A stretch of DNA of 12,559 nucleotides from Anaerolineales bacterium UBA877 (GTDB taxonomy: Bacteria; Chloroflexota; Anaerolineae; Anaerolineales; Villigracilaceae). The position numbers and the translations under genes are program-made. Shown here piece by piece: positions 8,309 to 12,559 of the stretch (positions within the stretch are counted from its first letter, which is position 1; each line of letters begins with the position of its first letter). The notes below the pieces were generated by a model. It worked only from the letters and a program-made list of their open reading frames with translations. It searched no databases and had not been told where the DNA came from. The stretch lies in assembly GCA_002294405.1 (NCBI GenBank), contig DBFP01000049.1:2980-15538 (forward strand), read 5' to 3'.

Positions 8309-9922
8309 TTACGGCGCAACACCGCTGATGTCTGTCACATATTCGAGTGCCCCCTGGCAGACAGGAGTCAGATGGGTGGAAATATGTTTCCAATCAAGCG
8401 GTTCTGCGAGGCGGCTGGTATCATCCACTGCCAAGCCAAGGCAGCCGGGTCCGGCGTTATAGTTTACCAGGGTAAAACGCCAGAGATCTTCAAATGCCAC
8501 CGGTGAATTTGTCCTATTGTTAAGGTCAACGACCATGCCGGTCTGAACACAGTTGGCAACTATGGTTTCAGCGAAGATACTCACACTGTTTTCCGCCCGC
8601 TGCATGTCAATGCCCATTTGGCAATCCGGGCAAAAGGCGTTCACGCTGCTGACTAGGGCATTCCGCAGTTTATCCTGCTGTTTTCTATCCAGGTGGGGAT
8701 ACCCCAGCCGGCAAGCAGTCGCATCCAACACAGAAGGGCAGAATTGTTCGAAGAACGGCCGGTTCCACAAAAGGGTTGTATCAGCTCCGCCAACTGTCAT
8801 TTGCCCAAGACCAGCTTCGGGATGGCCGATCGTCATGCCGGGCCAGAACTGGCTTTCGCGGCTAAAAATTCTTTTTAGCAAATGAGCCGGGATACCAGTC
8901 TGGTTTGCCGCGTTGAAAATCAAATCATTAAATTGATTTTGCCAAGCAACAACCGCACCTTTTGCCGCCTCCAACCCACAGGGACTTGCCACTCCCCCTT
9001 CCAAAAGACCACCATCGGAGCAAGATGAGGCATCAACCATACCCAGGGTTATCAACTTTGCGGAAAGGTATTCATACGGACGTTTCGTTTCCAGATCATC
9101 GGCGCGACCAGGTGTGGAAAGCCATAACGGGACTCCACCAATGGGCGGGAAGGTCCCCCAAGTTTGCGAACAACCAGCCAGCGGCTCCCCTCGCCACTGG
9201 CTGGTTAAAATGTCCAAATACCAGTGGTTATCAGTGGAGTCACCGGAATGTGCCACCCTTACCCGGGCGTTGAAAATCACACTGGTGTCGCCATAGCTCG
9301 AATTGGCCCAAAATTCAAGATATAAGCCGTCATTATTTGTTGGAGCAAGGTCCACCTGGCATATGTCATCGCAGGATAAGGTCTTGCCGTTCATTTGGAC
9401 GACCAGGCTGGTAATATGTTCTCCCTGAAGTGGTTCTTCCCCCGTCAATACAAGCGTGGGTAAAGCATCACATTGATAAGTTGAGTTATACGAGACACAT
9501 CCATCCAAGGATACCCATATGACTGGAGGAGGAAGGACTGCTTTCAGATCCCGCTGGGCAGGCCAGGATTTGAAAAATAATAGATAATATCCTTTGCATA
9601 TGGATGGATTTTCTTCTGAAGTTTCGCATGGTTTGGTGGTTAACCATTTTTCATACAGGGAGGTGCCGCAAGCTTCCTTGATCTCTCCTGGTGAAGGTTT
9701 CCCGTCATGGTCAATAACTATCGAACATGCAACCTGGTTATCCGTCCAGCCTGTCAACCACCATTCATAAGAGGTGTAATCCTGCTTGACAATCGCAAAA
9801 CGATCCGGACCCGTCGGCTGTAAACCCGCGGCAGAAGTGTGCAATATTCGACCCGCGAACACTGCCACAAGGAGAAAAATGAAGAGCACAGCCGCCTTGG
9901 CGGCGCGGAAAGAGTTTCTCAT
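8309..9922 (-). CDS. Cysteine-rich exported protein with C-terminal lytic transglycosylase (SLT) domain
   Basis: I start this gene at the ATG at 9922 (537 residues); a TTG two codons upstream at 9928 is in frame but lies in the U tract of a terminator. Residues 9-24 (KAAVLFIFLLVAVFAG) form an N-terminal signal or membrane anchor. The C-terminal third matches the SLT fold: FSRESQ with the probable catalytic Glu at 356, GLGQMT at 371-376 and NYNAGPG at 487-493. It would cleave peptidoglycan glycan strands outside the membrane. The roughly 300 residues between anchor and SLT domain match nothing I recognise. The precursor has 18 cysteines spread over its length, suggesting disulfides in the exported form. 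It follows the ccm genes on the same strand but has its own promoter and is cut off from them by a terminator. There is no clear Shine-Dalgarno sequence. The SLT call is good; the cell-wall role is inferred. Confidence 0.82.
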   Translation of the reverse strand: MRNSFRAAKAAVLFIFLLVAVFAGRILHTSAAGLQPTGPDRFAIVKQDYTSYEWWLTGWTDNQVACSIVIDHDGKPSPGEIKEACGTSLYEKWLTTKPCETSEENPSICKGYYLLFFKSWPAQRDLKAVLPPPVIWVSLDGCVSYNSTYQCDALPTLVLTGEEPLQGEHITSLVVQMNGKTLSCDDICQVDLAPTNNDGLYLEFWANSSYGDTSVIFNARVRVAHSGDSTDNHWYLDILTSQWRGEPLAGCSQTWGTFPPIGGVPLWLSTPGRADDLETKRPYEYLSAKLITLGMVDASSCSDGGLLEGGVASPCGLEAAKGAVVAWQNQFNDLIFNAANQTGIPAHLLKRIFSRESQFWPGMTIGHPEAGLGQMTVGGADTTLLWNRPFFEQFCPSVLDATACRLGYPHLDRKQQDKLRNALVSSVNAFCPDCQMGIDMQRAENSVSIFAETIVANCVQTGMVVDLNNRTNSPVAFEDLWRFTLVNYNAGPGCLGLAVDDTSRLAEPLDWKHISTHLTPVCQGALEYVTDISGVAP

Positions 9923-9926
9923 ATCC

Positions 9927-9963
9927 AAAAAATAAAGAGCCCGCCATGATTATAGCGGACTCT
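9927..9963 (-). terminator. Intrinsic terminator after ccmD, immediately before the transglycosylase start
   Basis: In minus-strand RNA, AGAGUCCGC (complement of 9955-9963) pairs with GCGGGCUCU (complement of 9936-9944) in 9 bp including one G-U pair. The loop is 10 bases and is followed directly by UUAUUUUUU (complement of 9927-9935). The same pairing on the plus strand has a C/A mismatch and no U tract. It should end transcription coming from the ccm genes. It lies only four bases before the ATG of the next gene, and its loop contains that gene's -10 box. Confidence 0.8.
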
Positions 9964-9977
9964 GGCTATTGTGCCAA
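9949..9977 (-). promoter_or_regulatory. Near-consensus promoter of the transglycosylase gene, overlapping the terminator
   Basis: On the minus strand, TTGGCA (complement of 9972-9977, five of six matches to TTGACA) and a perfect TATAAT (complement of 9949-9954) are separated by the ideal 17 bp. The start point would be near 9942, inside the 3' arm of the terminator, so the new transcript lacks the 5' arm and cannot form the hairpin. The leader would be about 20 bases. A small palindrome ATTCTT-A-AAGAAT at 9987-9999 lies upstream of the -35 box, centred near position -51. Confidence 0.7.
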
Positions 9978-10038
9978 CATAGACGGATTCTTAAAGAATT
10001 CTATTTTTCGGCTTGCCTTTCTAGATCAAGCCTGAATC

Positions 10039-10194
10039 CTATGTGGGCTTCCCTTGGAGTTCTTTTAATACTTCCATATCCCGCTTGAGGTTGCGCCATC
10101 GAATGACCAGGCTGACCAGATAAATTGCGAGTATGGAAAGGATGACCACATACCCGGCAAGCATATATTTCATGGAGACTGCATAATCAAGCAT
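10039..10194 (-). CDS. ccmD: CcmD-like small membrane protein
   Basis: This 51-residue gene starts at an ATG with an excellent ribosome site (AAAGGAG, six bases before 10194) and ends in TAG at 10039-10041. It begins MLDYAVSMKYMLAGYVVILS, continues as one hydrophobic helix to about residue 31, then has a basic stretch (IRWRNLKRDME) and a short charged tail. One membrane helix with a tyrosine-containing N-terminus and a basic cytoplasmic tail is the usual CcmD pattern. It lies 11 bp downstream of ccmC, the expected position. CcmD holds CcmC, CcmA and CcmB together and helps release heme-loaded CcmE. CcmD sequences diverge strongly, so the call rests on topology and position together. Confidence 0.78.
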   Translation of the reverse strand: MLDYAVSMKYMLAGYVVILSILAIYLVSLVIRWRNLKRDMEVLKELQGKPT

Positions 10195-10205
10195 GATGTA
10201 CTCCT

Positions 10206-10904
10206 TTATTGAAGCTCTTCAAGTTTGAGCTGTTCGACGTGTTGAGCCAGCTGGCCCAGTCGGATGCGGTGCCAGAACAGGTCAACAAAGATGACTGAAA
10301 ATGTGAACAGGGCGAAAAACATGGTGATAAGCATTGGGGAGGTCATGGAGAAGGTACCTTGTGAGGCAGAAGAACTGGACCCCACAACCACCGGATGGAT
10401 TGTCCGAAAAAGGCGGATGGACATGAAGGTGATGGGAACACTGATCGAACCGATGAGAGTGTAAACCGCGCTAAAACGAGCCCTTCGGTCAGGATCATCA
10501 ATTCCCTGTCGCAGGAGAAGGTAAGCGACAAATACCATCTCGAGGATGGCTGCAGTGGTAAGTCGCGGTTCCCATGTCCAATAAGCTCCCCAGGTGGGAC
10601 GCGCCCAAATTGAGCCGGCGAGGATGGCAATCAGAAAGAAGACCACGCTTATTTCCACCGCTGCAAGTTCGACAATATCCCATTTTTGGTCATGCTTGAC
10701 CAAGTAAATGACACCGGACACGGCTGCAGCAAGAAAGCCCAGCATGCCGACCCAGGCGTTGGCAATATGGAAATAGAAGATTTTCTGAACGTAGTTCATG
10801 GTTTCTTCTAGGGGGGCGTATAAAAACACCACCCCCAAAGCGGTGAGGAATAGTAGAACGGAGAGCACGTTAAGTATTTTCAAAGGGACAGGCTGAGGTT
10901 TCAT
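10206..10904 (-). CDS. ccmC: Heme-handling protein CcmC of cytochrome c maturation System I
   Basis: CcmC is an integral membrane protein that presents heme to CcmE on the outer face of the membrane. The 232 residues contain about six hydrophobic helices. Two heme-ligand candidates are in the expected places: H46 in FYFHIANAW and H170 in RTIHPVVV. Between them lies the tryptophan-rich heme-binding motif WGAYWTWEPRLT at 105-116. Here Glu 112 stands where most System I proteins have Asp (WxWDxRLT), a conservative change. The charged C-terminal tail (HRIRLGQLAQHVEQLKLEEL) is probably cytoplasmic. The ATG at 10904 has GGAG six bases upstream. The gene lies 37 bp after ccmB and 11 bp before the ccmD-like gene, within one apparent operon. 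Confidence 0.95.
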   Translation of the reverse strand: MKPQPVPLKILNVLSVLLFLTALGVVFLYAPLEETMNYVQKIFYFHIANAWVGMLGFLAAAVSGVIYLVKHDQKWDIVELAAVEISVVFFLIAILAGSIWARPTWGAYWTWEPRLTTAAILEMVFVAYLLLRQGIDDPDRRARFSAVYTLIGSISVPITFMSIRLFRTIHPVVVGSSSSASQGTFSMTSPMLITMFFALFTFSVIFVDLFWHRIRLGQLAQHVEQLKLEELQ

Positions 10905-10941
10905 TTAATTCTCCAAGCAAAAGGAATAGCTTGACATCATT

Positions 10942-11646
10942 TTATTCTTCGACCACGTAGTCAAAGACCATGTAGGCGACCGCAGTAAAAATCACATCAT
11001 ACACAATGAGGAGATTAATATAAGGCATGATTTCCGTGAGTTCAAGACCCTGCAAAAAGCCGCCGGAGGCTTTGACCGCGGCTATCAGAATTGGGATGAC
11101 AACCGGAAATAACAAAATGGGGAGCAGCACATCCCGGGTGCGGGTTTGGACTGCCATACTTGAAAGCAAGGTGCCGACCGCAACATACCCGATCGAGCCC
11201 AACAGGATGACAATAATCAATCCTGGGTTTAAAAGGTTAACATTGTAAAGCACACTATATACCGGCAGGACCACCACCTCGACAATGAGCATGAATGCAA
11301 GGTTGCTGATCATCTTGCCAAAATAGATCGCCGAGCGATCCACCGGAGCAAGGAGCAGGCCATCAAGGCAACCGCGATCTTTCTCAACCGCCATCGAGCG
11401 GTTCAAGCCCAATGTGCCCGCAAAAGCGAAAGTAGCCCATAAAATTCCCGGGGTTGCCACCCGGCGGGTTCCAGGATCAAGTTCAAGCGCAAAATTGAAG
11501 ATTAAAATCACCAGCAAGGCAAAAACCAGCATGGCTGAGAGCAGTTCGCGTGAACGCAGTTCTGCTGCCAGGTCTTTCCACACTATAGCAACGACAACAC
11601 CCGGAAAGCTGGAGGCTGGTTTGTAACCTGAGGCTCTTGGTTTCAT
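10942..11646 (-). CDS. ccmB: Heme exporter membrane subunit CcmB
   Basis: CcmB is the membrane-spanning partner of the CcmA ATPase; the CcmAB complex drives release of holo-CcmE from CcmC. The 234 residues match the family in length. The N-terminal segment VAIVWKDLAAELRSRELLSA is characteristic of CcmB. Further family features are FAGTLGLNRSMAVEKDRG at about 75-92 and SSMAVQTRTRDVLLPILLFP near 162-181, separated by about six hydrophobic helices. The ATG at 11646 lies five bases past the ccmA stop, so translation is probably coupled; a separate ribosome site is weak (CAGG nine bases upstream). Confidence 0.95.
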   Translation of the reverse strand: MKPRASGYKPASSFPGVVVAIVWKDLAAELRSRELLSAMLVFALLVILIFNFALELDPGTRRVATPGILWATFAFAGTLGLNRSMAVEKDRGCLDGLLLAPVDRSAIYFGKMISNLAFMLIVEVVVLPVYSVLYNVNLLNPGLIIVILLGSIGYVAVGTLLSSMAVQTRTRDVLLPILLFPVVIPILIAAVKASGGFLQGLELTEIMPYINLLIVYDVIFTAVAYMVFDYVVEE

Positions 11647-11651
11647 GCTGA

Positions 11652-12350
11652 CTAACCTGCCAACGCCTGGCGATAAAAGGTGAGCAAGTTGCCTTCACCC
11701 AGCTCACCACGATTGAGTGAGGCGGTGATCACCCCGCGCGAGAGTACATCGAAACGCGAGGCAAGGTCCTCGACCCGGGCCAGGTCGTGTGAGGTCATCA
11801 CCACGGTCCGTCCCTGTGCCGCCACCTTTCGCAGGAGACCATCCAGCATATCGCAGGCATCCTGGTCAAGGCCAGTATGGGGTTCGTCAAAAAGAAGAAC
11901 ATCGGGGTCATGCAATATTGCCCGCCCAATGGCCAGACGCTGCTGCATCCCGCGCGAAAAAGTCCTCACCAGATCGCGGCGGCGGGAGGAGAGACCCACC
12001 AAGTCCAGGGTATCATCAATTCGCTGTTGGCGATTGCCAAGCCCATACATTCGGGCGTAAAAATGCAGGTTCTCCTCCGCGGTCAAATCGCCGTACAGGA
12101 GGGGAAGGTGGGAGACAACGCCCAGATTTCTGCGGACTGCAGCAGCCTGACCCGGAAGACGGAAACCAGACACTCGGACCTCTCCAAGGGTGGGCCTTGA
12201 GAGCGAGGACAAGATACGCAGGAAAGTTGTCTTCCCGGCTCCGTTGGGTCCAAGCAAGGCGACAAATTCCCCCTCCTGCACATTAAAATCCAACCCGCGC
12301 AGGACTATTTTTAAACCGAAGCGCTTAACAAGCTTTTTAACTGCGATCAT
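11652..12350 (-). CDS. ccmA: Heme exporter ATP-binding subunit CcmA
   Basis: CcmA is the cytoplasmic ABC ATPase of the CcmABCD complex. All ATPase motifs are visible in 232 residues: Walker A GPNGAGKTT at 34-42, signature FSRGMQQR at 131-138 (the CcmA form of LSGGQ), Walker B VLLFDEP at 151-157 and the H-loop histidine at 188 in VVMTSHD. The Q-loop region reads GVVSHLPLLYGDLTAEENL, which is the CcmA-like form with SH in place of a plain glutamine. The ATG at 12350 is fixed by an in-frame TGA 12 bases upstream and has no recognisable Shine-Dalgarno sequence. The product is the first ccm gene in the window and is followed with five bases spacing by ccmB. A generic ABC ATPase is the only alternative, but the neighbours make CcmA nearly certain. 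Confidence 0.95.
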   Translation of the reverse strand: MIAVKKLVKRFGLKIVLRGLDFNVQEGEFVALLGPNGAGKTTFLRILSSLSRPTLGEVRVSGFRLPGQAAAVRRNLGVVSHLPLLYGDLTAEENLHFYARMYGLGNRQQRIDDTLDLVGLSSRRRDLVRTFSRGMQQRLAIGRAILHDPDVLLFDEPHTGLDQDACDMLDGLLRKVAAQGRTVVMTSHDLARVEDLASRFDVLSRGVITASLNRGELGEGNLLTFYRQALAG

Positions 12351-12416
12351 GCGATTAAATCAATATTCGTAACAGGTTCAAAAAATGAAATAAATATAAG
12401 AGAGAATCCAGCGAAA

Positions 12417-12559
12417 TCACGCCAGGTTCTTCAACCGTTCCTTTAATTCTTCCCTGCGTTTATCATAGGCTTCTTTCAAGATGTCGCCAGCCTTGTATTG
12501 GTCGTCGAGGGTAATTATCGCGTCCATGATGCTTTCGCGATCATCTCCGAGGGAGTCTG
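12417..12559 (-). CDS. C-terminal end of an unidentified protein upstream of ccmA
   Basis: An open frame enters from the right edge and ends in TGA at 12417-12419, showing the last 46 residues. They are strongly charged and helical, with an acidic ESIMDAIITLDDQYKAGDI followed by a basic EAYDKRREELKERLKNLA tail. This helix-hairpin pattern (a short D/E-rich helix, AG turn, then EAYxxRR.ELKxRL) is common at the C-termini of CcmI/CcmH-like or zinc-ribbon proteins found beside ccm genes, but the piece is too short to name. It is on the same strand as ccmA, 66 bp upstream of its start; the spacer is AT-rich and shows no convincing promoter. Confidence 0.6.
   Translation of the reverse strand, partial: DSLGDDRESIMDAIITLDDQYKAGDILKEAYDKRREELKERLKNLA

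Noticed and set aside
8202..8393. 63-residue minus-strand frame overlapping the 3' end of the transglycosylase gene
   Set aside because: Mostly an out-of-frame reading of that gene, with no ribosome site and no protein-like pattern.
10010..10032. Stem GGCTTG / CAAGCC just after ccmD
   Set aside because: Six base pairs, an 11-base loop and an A-rich rather than U-rich sequence after it on the minus strand; the real terminator is at 9927-9963.

Overview
The window looks like chromosomal DNA of a bacterium with moderate GC content, most plausibly a Chloroflexota member of the Anaerolineae type. This is an inference from gene style: a fused E1 alpha/beta 2-oxoacid dehydrogenase, an M6/immune-inhibitor-A-like secreted protein, a membrane-anchored sialidase-like propeller, and a ccmABCD cluster in a genome with many exported proteins. 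No rRNA, tRNA, CRISPR array, transposon or phage gene is visible, and most of the window reads as ordinary housekeeping DNA.

Left part, plus strand (1-2813): the 3' end of a large secreted M6-like peptidase, a small cupin, and a membrane-anchored beta-propeller protein with Asp-box repeats. The last two have good ribosome binding sites. These genes converge on the minus-strand operon at 2814-2921, where a strong stem-loop serves as the minus-strand terminator.

Centre, minus strand (8130 down to 2922): a complete 2-oxoacid dehydrogenase complex in the order E1 (alpha and beta fused, 806 aa), E2 (one lipoyl domain, 405 aa) and E3 (dihydrolipoyl dehydrogenase, 471 aa). A promoter with a perfect TATAAT lies just upstream of E1, and the terminator lies just after E3, so this reads as a self-contained operon. 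E1 decarboxylates the 2-oxoacid with thiamine diphosphate, E2 carries the acyl group on lipoyl-lysine and passes it to CoA, and E3 reoxidises the lipoyl group with NAD. The substrate (pyruvate or branched-chain oxoacids) cannot be read from the sequence.

Right part, minus strand (12559 down to 8309): the C-terminal end of an unidentified gene, then ccmA, ccmB, ccmC and a short ccmD-like gene (51 aa). These encode the heme-handling ABC-type part of System I cytochrome c maturation. Next comes a cysteine-rich exported protein with a C-terminal lytic transglycosylase (SLT) domain. Between ccmD and this gene lies the most interesting non-coding structure: an intrinsic terminator whose loop contains the TATAAT of a near-consensus promoter, so upstream transcription should stop where the next gene's transcription starts.

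I did not find a clearly new multi-gene system. The items most worth a second look are the terminator/promoter overlay, the exchanged acid/amide residues at the predicted cofactor site of E1, the unassigned cysteine-rich N-terminal two thirds of the transglycosylase, and the ccmD-like small gene.
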